Origin: Kalmusia sp. IMI 367209
Lineage: Eukaryota > Ascomycota > Dothideomycetes > Pleosporales > Didymosphaeriaceae
NCBI GenBank assembly: GCA_027946365.1
Contig: JAPEUQ010000006.1
Coordinates: 2,294,001 to 2,358,000 of the forward strand
DNA: 64,000 nt
Reading direction: 5' to 3'
Within the stretch, counting starts at the first letter, position 1, and the number at the start of each line of letters is the position of its first letter. The translations under genes and the position numbers were made by a program. Shown piece after piece: positions 11,435 to 22,644 of this stretch. Under the pieces are notes generated by a model, which had not been told where the DNA came from, searched no databases, and saw only the letters and a program-made list of their open reading frames with translations.

Positions 11435-12790
11435 TTCTTCAAGCTTTTCCACTCCAAAGGCAGCACAGCAAACACAGTCGAGGATGCCAAGATGAGCCCC
11501 ACGCGAAAGGCTCATTTCAACGCCTCGTTGTATGCTTCCAAAACACCGTCCAAGTACTCCGGCGGCACCTTCGTACTCAGCTCCGTAACGCCCGTCTGCA
11601 TAATCATCTTGGCCTCAATCCCAGGGATGCGCAGCGCACGCACGCCTTCGACGAGCTTCGTGTTGACAATATTGTTTCCGATGGAAATGAACAGAGTAGC
11701 GCCCAAAACCTGGGTGAAGATGGCCATGTTGATGCCGATGGGAATTTCGGCACGTGCCAGAGATGGCTGCACCGCTACATGAGGGAGCGCGAGCGCGAGG
11801 CCTGTGCCGAAGCTCGAAAACACCTGGTAGCCTATCTAGGTGAAAGAGTGTGTGCGCACTTGCAATGTGGTAATAAGGTCGGCGCCATGGAGGCAAGGAT
11901 CGAGCAGGCGTAGAAATATTGGACGTATCTCCAGAGAAAGGTAGCCGAGAAGCCAGGAAAAATGGATGCAATGTCGTTGGAAATGATGGGCGGGATGGTA
12001 CTAATTCCAGATCTTTGTGCGGTGGCGCCTTTGACGGCTTGGAATTGATAGGGAAGAAGTAAATGAGGATGAAAAATTGGGCGTATATGTAAAGCCGAAG
12101 AGGGAGGCGGCCGCGACGTTACGCCTTATGGCCAATTGGAATGGAACGGTTGCTGTGTCGCCCATTTTGAATTCGGTGGTAATGAAGGTATGGAGAAGGA
12201 TGTCGAAGACGATGATGAGTGCGATGATGCGGCTTGATGACCATGCATAAGTAGTGACCGCCCACTGCAAAGCGGTTAGGAGGCAGACAATACTGGCGAG
12301 GAAGAGGATCTGTCCAAATGAATGGAGGCTGCACAACAACTCGGCCCAAGTCTTACTCTGCTTTGGATGATTCGGCGGGTGAAGGATGAAGACCAACATT
12401 GCGTCCGCCACGGCACCTACAGGAAGTTCATGTAAAAGCACCCTATATGTTGTCAGATCAACACCTTTTGAGTTGACATTACAAGATACCAAACATCCCC
12501 AGGAAACTTAGTCAGTAAATGCATCTCCAATCAGAGGCACCATAATGGTCGCGACGGCGTGGATACCGCTGATAAACACTCTGGTAGGCAGGCCGTTTGA
12601 CCATGGACGTAATCATGGAAATAATTACCGGTGCGCCATCGAAGATACCTGAGGAAGCTGCACCAAAAATGGCCTGGCCTTCAACAAAGGCGACCAACGA
12701 CGGACTTACGGCAGATAGAAGCGAGCCGGCTTCGAGGACGAGGTATTGCAGCTTCTTTATGGATAGTACATCTGAAGCCTGAAAACACGT
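11430..12790 (-). pseudogene. MFS drug-type (DHA14-like) transporter, decayed
   Basis: Read on the minus strand, pieces of a 14-TM major facilitator appear in order. SIKKLQYLVLEAGSLLSA then GQAIFGAASSGIFDGAPVII (about 12765-12625) match TM2-TM4. After a frameshift comes VATIMVPLIGDAFTD. A probable intron of about 50 bases follows (around 12440-12490), then CFYMN, a frameshift, and LPVGAVADAMLVFILHPP. ALQWAVTTYAWSSSRIIALI lies near 12220-12280. The C-terminal part reads IGYQVFSSFGTGLALALPHV, then FTQVLGATLFISIGNNIVN and a stop at 11512-11514 followed by readable sequence to about 11430. Several frameshifts, stops and missing helices make it non-functional. It was probably a secondary-metabolite or toxin efflux pump, by family. 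The N terminus is not recognisable. Confidence 0.8.
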
Positions 12791-14065
12791 AGGCTCAGCA
12801 TCTGGTACAGTCGCTCGGGTTATTGAGGTGGAATGCTACTTTCCCCGTAGGAGGCTTTCTGCGGCATCGTTGTCCATGGCGTCGTAAGCTAGGTGCAGAT
12901 GAGTTGGAAGACTGGTCTGCAAGCATGCGCATAGTCTACATGTTGATGAATCTAAGGTATAAAGCATGCTTCTGCGCTCTCCGGGTAGATACCCGGTAGT
13001 TGAATGGGGAGGCTAAGTAATATCACGGGATAGGTCGCTCAGAGAAGGAGCCAATGGCGAAGGCAAAGCGGACAGTGTCACAAGACATTCCACAAGACAT
13101 GAGCCTCGCCCAGCGCGCTTCCACTATATTACAACAGTGAAGCCTACCGCACCCGGGTTCGCAGAGTATACTTGCAGCATAGCAGCGCCACCCCCCTGGA
13201 CCGGACATACCTTCATGTAGACACTGCACATCCTTCCTGCGGACTTTCTCACTAAGCTGAAATTAGAAGCGGAGCCATGGAGTGTCGTGTACGACGTGAA
13301 AGTGGGGATTGTGAATAGCGAGGTCAAGGTGGCAGCAGCGACAGCGCCGGCTGTGGGTGCAGCTGGGCAACGCGGCTGGGCCACGACTGTTTGCTATGGC
13401 GGTACGAGGGGCTATAGGCTTAGGTAGAGTTGCTTTGGTGGCAGCAGTCGCAGGTGGGCTGTTTCTTGTCGCGGGTGACCTTGGCTACAGGGCACGCGTC
13501 TCAGGCAGGGCGCAGTTTGGTCTGCTAGGCCGTCGAAGGCTCTGGGGCCGATGTATGTGGAGGGAACATGGGCATCAATCGAGGATGAGGACTATGTAGC
13601 TCAATGCTTCAACGCCGCCCAATTGGCACTGCTGACCTGCACCGTCTGCTTAAGCCGTCCCGTCGCTCTGGAATCTGGCACCGAGCCTACAACTGTAGGT
13701 CCTTCGTGGGGGTTGGAGGTCATCGCTTACTGTGGATGTTGTATGGAGAGCAGCGATAGCTGAGATGTGAAGTATTGTTCAAGGAATGCTGGGTCACAAA
13801 TACCTAGAAATCTAGGAGACAAATCCGAAGAGGAGCAACAATAACAATGTGAAAAAAAAAAATACCAAAGATATCCCTGAGGCTTTGAGAACATGCTAAC
13901 TACGCGGCTCATGTCCTCGAGGTTGTACGTGACGAGAATTACGGGGTGGGTTTGGTTGCTTCTGCCTTTAAGCTCAGGCTAGATCATTTTCAGCTGCTCC
14001 GTTGTTGTGATTGACATTCGCCATGTCCAGCCAGTTTCCGCTGACACTGATGAGATTTATATCCT
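12791..14065. other. GC-rich intergenic stretch, unidentified
   Basis: Between about 13,020 and 13,760 both strands hold open frames of 60-86 codons and the sequence is locally GC-rich. None shows a domain I recognise. It could be the eroded N terminus of the transporter relic or the C terminus of the FAD-oxidase relic, or unrelated debris. Confidence 0.35.
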
Positions 14066-14883
14066 TCACTGAATCGGTATATTGGCAGGAACGGCTTCGC
14101 CTTTCCAGTAGATCATGAAGTTGATAATGGGCTTTTCGTCAATGGCCGGGTTGACGATGATACCAGCGAAGCGGGAAAGCTCGATGGGTCGGTTCCTGGT
14201 TGCTAGCCATTGATATGCGATGGTAAACACAACTTCGCGCTTATATTGCCTGGCCGTGAAATCTGCCGTGGTGAACCCGTCTTGTCCCACGACGCGGTAG
14301 CACGAGTGATAGTGGACAGACGTGTGACTAGCTTGCACGATGGCTTCCTTACCGTCGGCGGCAATACTCACGGCTTGGAGGACGCGGAGCCACGTGTCTA
14401 TGTCATACCGGACATGGATGAGTGCTTTAGACCCACCGTGGCTGCTCCCAATAGTGAGGAGCGGGATTTTGTGCGTGTTCGTACGCTCGATCTACAGTAG
14501 TGACTTCAGTGGTGCATCGACGAACAACTCACTGTTAGCTGTACATCAGCTTCGCAGGCAACCTTGATGAGGGCGTCGAGTCCAGAGTGAATGAAAGTGT
14601 CTTACCTTCTTGTGACATCTTGGTATTGCTTCAAGTCCGGTAGATAGATGCTAGCTTCGTTGAACAGCGATAGCTGTAAGCTAGCTAGAGAGCTGATCTT
14701 TGCCGCCGGAGTACCTAATCGGTTGACAAGGGAGACTAGTTTTACTAGTGCATGTATTGCGGATAAGTCACACATATAGACTCCACTACAAGTGCGTGTC
14801 TTATTTCTAGGCGATCTTATGCAAGCATTATAGATAACCACGCACAGCAGAAAAGCGCACAGAGTCGATACCGTGCTGCGCAA
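14066..14883 (-). pseudogene. BBE-like FAD-linked oxidoreductase, decayed
   Basis: The minus-strand translation starts with a possible signal peptide (MRSTVSTLCAFLLCVVIYNA). Family blocks then follow: LPDLKQYQDVTRR, a TAA at 14602-14604 where Trp is expected, DTFIHSGLDALIKVACEADV, a likely intron of about 40 bases, THKIPLLTIGSSHGGSKAL and WLRVLQAVSIAADGKEAIVQ. These are the N-terminal half of the FAD_binding_4 domain of berberine-bridge-type oxidases; the usual GGHG is GSSHGG here. The part with the second FAD-binding block is shortened and shifted, and the end reads QWLATRNRPIELSRF and then INFMIYWKGEAVPANIP from the substrate domain. The family is normally about 450-500 residues, so a large internal piece and the C terminus are gone. 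The TAA lies inside AGGTAAGA, so a cryptic splice donor is an alternative explanation for that one break. Confidence 0.8.
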
Positions 14884-15526
14884 GAATTTTTTTCAGACCT
14901 TGGACAATCCAGCTTCGTGTCGACTAGGCCACAAGCTACTCTCACGGTGGGGTCTGAGAGGATGAAATTGGAAAGTCGAAGCCAGGGCGAAGCTGCGACT
15001 AGGGCGATACTCAGTACTCAGGTGTTGAAAGTAAACGGCGAAGCCTCGAGCAGAGAATTTTTGAGCCCTGTCCCAAGATAGTCGCGAAGATCCACACTTG
15101 CGTCTGCATCTGAGCAAGGCTTGGCTTCCTTGGGCTTGGCTTCCTGGCCGTGCAACAACTTCAAGTTCCTTACGAACGACCAGTTGTAAGCCCGCGACAC
15201 TCCTTAAGCCTGACGCTAAGGAGGTAATCGATAACTCAAGGTCTCGATTCAGAGAGACTAAAAGGAGGACTAATAATAGCGAGAGGTTGGGAACCAAATC
15301 GTTACACCAAGGAGGATGAAGTCAAAAGCCATAGCCAGGCCGCAACGCACATACAGGAGTACCAGGGCTTGAGGAATATTGAAATCCTTGTTATTGATGA
15401 CTACACACTAAATATATACACTAGAACATAGGGTCCTCTGAGTATGTCTCGGCATATTCGTAGAGGAAATACTGATAGACTTGACTTCACAGGTTTGACT
15501 CTAAGCCACACCCAGCATGTCGATAT
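14884..15526. other. Intergenic, 3' flank of the AA9 gene
   Basis: A 134-codon minus-strand frame (14893-15297) starts hydrophobic but then becomes low-complexity and basic; I see no family and do not call it. The part near 15,400-15,526 is probably the 3' untranslated region of the AA9 gene. Confidence 0.45.
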
Positions 15527-16578
15527 TTACAAGCACTGATAGTAGTAGTCGTTCTGCTTCTGGCAAGTGGAGCCAGAGACACAACCAGTGGCGCCAGTGT
15601 AGCCGATGCCACCGCACTGTCCCCAGCGGGCGACGGTGCCAGAGCTGCTGCCCTTGGTGGGGGTGGCATAGGCCGCCGAGGTGGTCTTGACAACGGTCGC
15701 CAGGGTAGTCGGCTTAGCAACGACAGAGGTAGCAGCTTTTGTGGAAGTAGCGGCCTTGGTAGTTGTAGGCTTGGAAGCAGCAGAAGTAGCAGCCTTGGTC
15801 GGAGAAGCAGCACCAGTACCGAAGCCGGCATTGACGGCCGGGCCAGGGATGGGGTAGGTGGTCGCACCGCCGTAGATGTTGAACTTGACGCCGGCACCAT
15901 CGGTCTTGTACACAGACTGAATATCAACACCGCTGGTGATACTCTTTGTGCCGGAGGAGGTGACCTTGATTTGACCACAGCCGTTGTAGAACTGGGCCTT
16001 GCCATCGCGGTCGGCCTCGTGGAGGGCGATAATCTCGGAACGAATTAGGTAGTCGCCCATAGCGAGATCGGGAACGGTGACGTCAATCTTGCCAGCGTTG
16101 CTGCGGAATGTGTCGACAGCCCAGGTGCCACCACTAAGGCCAGACTCCTGGATCTTAACCCAAGCATTGCCCTTGCCCTCAGTGTCGGCCTTTGCAACCC
16201 ACACAATGATGGGGCCTTTATGGGACTGGGTAAACATTAGCTACGTTTACATTGCTTTTAGATCTAAGAGCCTACCGAAGCAATAGGCTCATCACCATCA
16301 CCAGCACCAGAGGAGGGGTTGTTGTGATGCCATTGGAGAGTGAGCTTGTCACCGCTGGCCACGCTGACTGATCCAGTAACCTTGGATCCACCCTTGCAAA
16401 TCATCATGTCGCTGGCCAGCTCGGTCGCAGTGGAGAGGATGGGGTTGTTTTGGTTGGAGGTACCACGAACGCCAGTGGAGCCCTGGGACTTTCCGTTGAC
16501 GAGCATCTCCTGGAAGGTAGCATGAGCAGCAGCAAGCTTGCCGACAGCGGCTAAAGCAAGGAACGTAGCGGTCTTCAT
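15527..16578 (-). CDS. AA9 lytic polysaccharide monooxygenase with CBM1
   Basis: Two exons, 16578-16276 and 16225-15527, joined by a GT-AG intron of 50 bases, give 333 residues. A signal peptide of 18 residues ends at AAA, placing His19 (HATFQEM) as the N-terminal copper ligand of the mature enzyme. His103, directly after the intron, is the second ligand of the histidine brace. Gln179 and Tyr181 in [11 protein letters not shown] are the conserved axial-site pair. A linker rich in Ala, Thr, Ser and Lys (about 215-298) leads to a CBM1 ([15 protein letters not shown] and [11 protein letters not shown]) at the C terminus. AA9 enzymes act outside the cell, cleaving cellulose or xyloglucan oxidatively with a copper centre and an electron donor. 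The CBM1 targets it to cellulose. All key residues are present, so it should be active. A dead FAD oxidase relic lies downstream on the same strand. Confidence 0.95.
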
Positions 16579-16754
16579 TGTTGCTGGTATCGTGGTCTAA
16601 GTGTGAACTCTGGAGAATGAAGCAGATAAAGCGAATGGAATGTTCCGAAAAATCGAACAATTGGAAGTAAAAAGAGCGACAGGTTGCAAAAGAGCGTAGA
16701 TGAAAACGAATGTCAGCTTCAAGCTTGTCCTTCGAGCAACAGATGCTGAGAGGT

Positions 16755-16761
16755 CTTTATA
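16755..16761 (-). promoter_or_regulatory. Candidate TATA box of the AA9 gene
   Basis: TATAAAG on the minus strand, 177 bases before the AA9 start codon. The match to the consensus is good, but the distance implies a rather long 5' leader. Confidence 0.35.
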
Positions 16762-18664
16762 ATCTTTGGTATCATGCTGGCTGTGAACCGCCCGAGATGG
16801 CCAATCCGTGCACCTCAAGCCAGCAATCTCGGTACAGGCGATTGCGGGTACCAGGGGCCCGGCCAACACCTTTCTACATATGCCATTTCCTCAGATACGC
16901 GCTAGATGATGTTCGAGACAAATAGATCCCTGCTAGGACTGAGAGACAGGCCGATAGAATAGGAGCCAGAGCTGCTAGCTACTATTAGCTCCCGCGCAGG
17001 GAGCTCGCTTGAGGAACGTTTGATTGCACGTTTTCTCGTCCGAGGCTGATGGAATCCGCTTTAATGCATGTGTCTAGAACTCCGTGTGTTCAAGATAGAG
17101 CTAGTCAAATCACGAGCACTAGTGGCTGAATATGAAACGTGGACATAAAACCCAGTCTGAAGCCCCGCCGTCAAACAACCACATCTGCACGTCATGCTGA
17201 GATGTCTTCCAAAGCATGGCATCATGCTGCAAGGATTTCCAGAGTGGTGGTAGCCTTTTTGACGCAAGGTTTTCCAGTTGAACAAGATGAGGAACCTGCC
17301 ATCGGTGCTCTTAGCGTCCAGAGGCAGCGCAGGCAAGTCGAACCTGCGCGAAAATGTCAAGGATTACTCATTATGTTGCGGGTCATGTCCCGTGCGGGAA
17401 GATGCAGTAAGCGCAGGAGTACCAAGTGGCGTCCAATTTTGGACGGAACCTTGAGACAGGACTGCAGATTTTCTGTCACGTGAAGTTTCTCCACCAATAG
17501 GAGCAGCCACTAATCTTATCGATCTTGCCGCCTTTGTACCCACGATCTTGTTGTCGAAATAGACAACAATCAAAGCCGTTCCTTGATCAGATCACGTATG
17601 AATTTTGTATTGGCAATGTTCTCTTGCACGAATAGGCGGTTCTCGGCCTAGACCGCTGTCCGCTTTTGATAGCTTCTTGCTTCCACGATACCACAGCCTT
17701 GAGGCTCAACAACAAATTGTCCAACAGCTACAGTATGGGCAAGATATCACATCTTCTGATTAAGTCAGATCATACAATTTCACGCAAAGAGTAAGGCGAA
17801 CTCTACTGGAGTTGTGCAGCTTGCTCTGCAATACACCAAACACCCAATGTCACACAGGGTTACTCGCCCGAAATCTCGAAATCAACGATTTTTACCGCAT
17901 AGCTTCTGCGCGAGACAAGCTGCAAGGTCGGGTTTTCTCAGGAAATCGATACAAAAGTTACAAACATGTCGATTAAGGTCAGTTTGTGCCACGTCCCAGA
18001 CTTTAGCCGGGCTTCCTGATGGCCGGTACACCGATTCACCAAGTATAGCATCTACCCTTGGCTTAGGCTGCTGACTGAGGACAACACCGCATCATATCGC
18101 GTCAATATCGATGATGTGTAGAAACTGAGTTTACCGCTTCGAATGCACGGCTGAAAGTCGCTGTGCCGATCCAGGCTAGAGCGAAGTGATAGTAGAGTGC
18201 ATGCCATGTCTCAAAAATGGTGGAATCGGCACCTAGCCGTATGCGAGAAGGTGTTCACACAGAGTATCACCCTCAATACACACGCTGTGACGCATCAAAG
18301 GGGCGAAGCGTCCAGTGATGTGGCTTGCTCTTTAGCTCTGTGGCTTCTAGATGGACAAGGGAAGGCGTTAGATCGATCGTGTCGTCTCTACTTGGTCAGC
18401 ATTATTCTGCTGCCCCTCCCTTTAACTTCACAAGTTGTACACAACTGATGGGTAAGATCAGCAGTCCTTGTGGACACATTTCCCCTAAAAGGGTCACGAT
18501 CGAACCAAAAGCGCCAATTTCCAGGCCCGAACCACCGAAAGAATCCAATCACTCCTTCTTCTCGAGATGGAACGTTAAAAAGAGGTCTATCCGCATTCAG
18601 ATGTTACCGGTAGTTACCTCTAGGCCACCGACGTATACCCAATTCTCCACGTACCGCGGCCCTC

Positions 18665-18710
18665 GATCATCAGTCTTTCAGAGAAACGATCATCAGTCCT
18701 TCAGAGAAAC
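18665..18710. repeat. 23-bp tandem duplication
   Basis: The unit beginning gatcatcagtctttcagaga occurs twice in a row with one T/C difference. Confidence 0.85.
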
Positions 18711-19756
18711 GAAGCTTCAGTCATATAATGCGTGTGCAAGTAAGATTCAAGGGTCAGCCTTTGTGTGAATGTGTGCGCCGAGAGAGTGAATTGTGTTTTC
18801 TTGCAACGAAGCCTTAAAGTGATGTAGCTACGATAGAGTATACAGGGACAAGTTAGAACCCATCATCCTCTTGAGTATGTTCCTGTCACATAGGAGTATC
18901 AAATACTAGTGGTAGGGATGAGTTTCTCCATGGCGAAAGAGATGCACATGCAGGAGATTTGCACAGTGAGAGCGTAGTTGAGGACACCTACAGTCAAGTA
19001 GATGAGGGATTGAACATTGCTTTGTAAGGGGTCGAAGGAAGATGAAAATCTTGAGTATTTCATGGTAACACGAGACTTTATAAACTTTTAACACACATAC
19101 ATGTAATTTCTGGAGCGAGGTGCTATATGTGACACAACGTCTCAAGGTCTTCATAAAGCTTGTTTCCAAAACTGCTCGATTAGTAAGGTAAAAAGTGGGT
19201 CATTCGGGATCAGCTGCATGCTACCCCGGGGTATGTTGACACCCAAGTATCACCTTTTCATAGTGTGGCGATTGGCAAGAATTACTTGTTTTGCTCAGTA
19301 TCGTTTCTTCCTCACACTGCAATCGACCTTCGTTGTATATTTACTCTGAACCGCAATTTCCAAGGAGCTATAGAGGAGATATTTGGATGGCTAAAGCAGA
19401 AATTGAAGGATATGGATCCCCGGTGATGGACAAACGCATCGCACGATGCGGATTTGTTTGCGAGGCCAATGGACTGCCATTTGTACGCACGACTCCGGGC
19501 GCCAGCAACAAGCTTTTCCAAAGAAAGCTTAACGAAGATAAGGGTGGCGATAGATGCTGGGCGAGTCTTAGCACTAAGCAGAATGCGGACGCCACGTCCG
19601 CGTGATCCAATAGGCGGTCACTCGAGCGCTTCCCTTATAGCCGCGCGTACTGCATTTGAAATTTCTTCCCATGCTTTCATCGCGTCCCTCAATCCTCAAT
19701 CGTAACCCTCTTGACCGACTGCGCAGCGACATAATTCATTGTGCGTCCGACTCACC

Positions 19757-21286
19757 ATGTCGACGGAGAAGGTCGGCGACCATGCGATTAGCCCATCGCT
19801 GTCAAGCGCAGACCTCGGCAACACCACCATCAAGCCTGAGCATGGAATTTTGGCTACACTGCGTGCTCTCGAAGCGAAGCTGGACACGAGGCTCGGCATC
19901 GAATCCGAGGCTATCACTCGGAAGTTACCTGAGGAGAAAGGGCCAATTCCATGGCGCCACCAGCTTAATATGTTCTTCTTGTGGGCCTCGGGAACTATGA
20001 ATACGTCTTGTTTCGCAACTGGATTTCTCGGCTGGGAATTTGGCCTCACGCTTAGGCAGTCTATTGTCATCACCATTTTTGCGTCTATCCTCGGCGGCGC
20101 TGCGACAGGTTTCGCTGCGACTTTCGGCGCGCCAACTGGTCTCCGGCAAATTTCCGTGTCACGTTACGCATTCGGATGGTGGCCAAACAAAGTCATTGCG
20201 GCCCTCAATACGATTGTCCAGATCGGGTGGGCTGCCGTAGCTTGCATCACTGGTGGACTGGCCCTTACTGCTGTTGCAGATGGCCATATCTCTTTAGTGG
20301 TCGGCATAGTCATTCTCGCCGTGGTTGCCACATTCATCTCGTTCATCGGCCTAAAAGCTATTTTAGTATACGAGCGGTATGCTTGGTTCGTGTTCTTCAT
20401 CATCTTCATGATATTCTTTGGAATGACCGGCAAATACGCGGACAACACGACGCACACCGAACTAAAAGGCGCAGACCTTAGTGGAACAGTCCTCAGTTTG
20501 ATCGCTATCATCTACGGCAGCTCCGCCTCATGGCAGACTATGGCATCGGACTACTATGTCCATTATCCAGCCAACATATCACGCCTCAAGGTGTTTCTCA
20601 TGACCACCTTCGGTATTGCCATCCCCACTTCAATCGGCATGATAGCAGGCTGCGTTGTCTCCTCAGGCATGAACAATCGGCCGGACTGGAAGGATGTCTA
20701 CGAAAACGATGGCCTAGGTTTCCTCATCCAGACAATGATCTACCCTCGTAGTTTCGCAAAATTCATTCTCACCCTACTTGTTCTCTCCGGCATCAACGTC
20801 AACGTCATTTCCATCTACAGCGCCGCTATCTCCTGCCAGCAGTTCGCACGTCCCTTTTCCCGAATTCCTCGATTCATCTGGATCCTCGTGTGCTTTGCAG
20901 CCATTCTAGGACTTGCTGTTGGTGGGCGCGAGCAGCTAAATGTTTACCTTCAAAACTTCCTCAGTCTGCTCGGATACTGGTGCACCCAGTATTTTGTTAT
21001 TTTGTTCAGCGAGCACGTAATCTTCCGAAAGATGAACTTCAACAACTACGACCTTGATGCCTGGAATGATCCGAGTCGGTTGCCGCTTGGTATTGCTGCC
21101 GCTGCGGCTTTCGGTATTGGTATAGTTGCCTGGGTCATGGGTATGGTTGAGACCTGGTATGTTGGTCCTTTGGGTAAGCTCATTGGAGCTTCTGGGGGCG
21201 ACATTGCGAATGAATTCACGTTCTTGGTTACTGCGCTAGTTTTCATACCTTTGAGATGCTTAGAGATAAAGACCATTGGGAGGTGA
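19757..21286 (+). CDS. NCS1 purine-cytosine permease
   Basis: A single 509-codon exon starting at the ATG at 19757 (context CACCATGTC); an upstream in-frame extension lacks an ATG. It matches the Transp_cyt_pur family (PF02133), fungal Fcy/FcyB type. A polar N-terminal tail ends with LDTRLGIESEAIT, then PWRHQLNMFFLWASGTMNTS leads into TM1. FGAPTGLRQISVSRYAFGWW is the typical TM3 region, and NVNVISIYSAAISCQQFARP the TM8 region. About 12 hydrophobic segments can be counted. The protein is expected in the plasma membrane, taking up purines and/or cytosine with protons. The length is normal for the family and no key part is missing. Which base it carries cannot be told by eye. A GATAAG about 215 bases upstream would fit nitrogen control by a GATA factor, but this is weak evidence. 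Confidence 0.92.
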   Translation: MSTEKVGDHAISPSLSSADLGNTTIKPEHGILATLRALEAKLDTRLGIESEAITRKLPEEKGPIPWRHQLNMFFLWASGTMNTSCFATGFLGWEFGLTLRQSIVITIFASILGGAATGFAATFGAPTGLRQISVSRYAFGWWPNKVIAALNTIVQIGWAAVACITGGLALTAVADGHISLVVGIVILAVVATFISFIGLKAILVYERYAWFVFFIIFMIFFGMTGKYADNTTHTELKGADLSGTVLSLIAIIYGSSASWQTMASDYYVHYPANISRLKVFLMTTFGIAIPTSIGMIAGCVVSSGMNNRPDWKDVYENDGLGFLIQTMIYPRSFAKFILTLLVLSGINVNVISIYSAAISCQQFARPFSRIPRFIWILVCFAAILGLAVGGREQLNVYLQNFLSLLGYWCTQYFVILFSEHVIFRKMNFNNYDLDAWNDPSRLPLGIAAAAAFGIGIVAWVMGMVETWYVGPLGKLIGASGGDIANEFTFLVTALVFIPLRCLEIKTIGR

Positions 21287-22522
21287 GCTTGCTATTAAGG
21301 TTATCACCAGTTGTAGCATAGAGAAGGGCGGAATTCTAAAAAGAGAAAAGCTAACTATTATCATTCCCACAACCACTTCGAAAACGCGTTCGTATTTTAA
21401 TATAACTTGAGCTTTTTAAGAACCGACTATAGACATCGTTCTGTGCCGGCCCAACGAGCTACGTGGGATGACATGATAAATTACCGCAAGGCCATAAGAA
21501 GCTTCTTTGAAAATAATGGACGTTGAATAGAACGGGAAAGGATACAATTATAACTCTCTAGGAGGCAAGTCCGCTACACACGCTCCTTTTAATGAGCCGT
21601 TAATCTTGGATCCGCAAATAAAAGTGGGACTCAAGAGTAATGAAGTGATGCGCATAGCTAATACTATGGTGCCTTAAACTAATTTGCTCTAGTCGTGAGA
21701 TTAGATATTTAAATTATCGCATATGATTGCATAGAGTCGATTTTCCTCACTATTCTACATCGGCAGCTCGAATACTCATAATCACACGATATTGCACTCT
21801 CCTGACGACGCTGATGGTGTCCTCAGATGCGACACAACCGATGAAACGGAGAGCACGACCATCTACACTACTCTACCCACTTGCGCGCTGTATCTGTATA
21901 CTTAACGGCTTTCTCCGCTATAAGCTGCCGTAAGTAGAGCTACTCCGACTTTCCTTTGGTCGCGCGATAACGATAGCCCTCCATCAAGCTTATATGTATA
22001 CACGGAGGCGACTTCCGATACCTATGTCAATGACATTGCAGGACATTCCGAAGCCACACCAATGTTTTTATCACGTTGTGGGGTAATTGGTTATCTTAGC
22101 CTTCCTATTCCGTACAAGCACCATCTGTCCGCTCGGGCCAAGCGCCGCGTTTCATCATAGCCATCATTAATGCCGAGTGATGCCAGCCATCCTTATCGAC
22201 ACGTCTCTCGGTTCCTGCACACGTGTAAACCAACCCTGTCGTATACCTGCCAATTCAAGCAACACATGTCCGTCGATCATCCAGGGTTATGGAGACCTAT
22301 AGTGCACGCTTACGCGGCGATCAATTTCAAGAGCCAATCATACTGGGGCGTGCTGAGTGGTGGGCGAATATGATTGGAGACTTAGAAGTGTGCTTTCTCT
22401 CGCTTGGGAGTCCCTTCATTCATCGTAGGGATGTATCACAGTAGGTCAGGAACGGCCGATTTACCGAATGCATACCCACCAATTATCCTGCATCTAAAGC
22501 ACTGAAAGGTCGATCTGAGCAG
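21287..22522. other. Intergenic, nothing recognised
   Basis: About 1.2 kb with only short frames. It contains the 3' flank of the permease gene and the upstream region of the RNase gene. Confidence 0.5.
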
Positions 22523-22528
22523 TATATA
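22523..22528 (+). promoter_or_regulatory. Candidate TATA box of the RNase gene
   Basis: TATATA 117 bases before the RNase start codon, a usual distance for a fungal gene with a leader of about 80-90 bases. Confidence 0.4.
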
Positions 22529-22644
22529 GATGGGTTATCCCAACATACCTGGCTCATGGTAGGCTTTCGAGGAATATTTCATTGAGCTCTGGTCGCTTCC
22601 AACATCATCCACTTCTGTGTTGCTTAACGTCAAGAATCGTCAAT

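Larger units (their letters stand above)
16579..19756. other. Long intergenic region, no gene recognised
   Basis: About 3.2 kb between the divergent AA9 and permease genes. Open frames up to 147 codons exist (for example 18325-18768, plus) but none has a recognisable domain or a signal peptide. A 23-bp tandem repeat lies at 18665-18710. GATAAG occurs at 19537-19542, about 215 bases before the permease start. Decayed genes may be hidden here beyond recognition. Confidence 0.4.

Noticed and set aside
15119..15150. Short direct repeat gcttggcttcct
   Set aside because: Only two copies in a pyrimidine-rich stretch, with no sign of function.
14893..15297. 134-codon minus-strand frame with a hydrophobic start
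   Set aside because: The remainder is low-complexity and basic, with no domain, and the opposite strand is also open, so it is probably chance.
18325..18768. 147-codon plus-strand open frame
   Set aside because: Contains a non-coding 23-bp tandem repeat and no recognisable domain; composition is not convincing.
19291..19605. 104-codon open frame upstream of the permease
   Set aside because: It overlaps open frames on the other strand, lacks a domain and occupies the likely promoter region.
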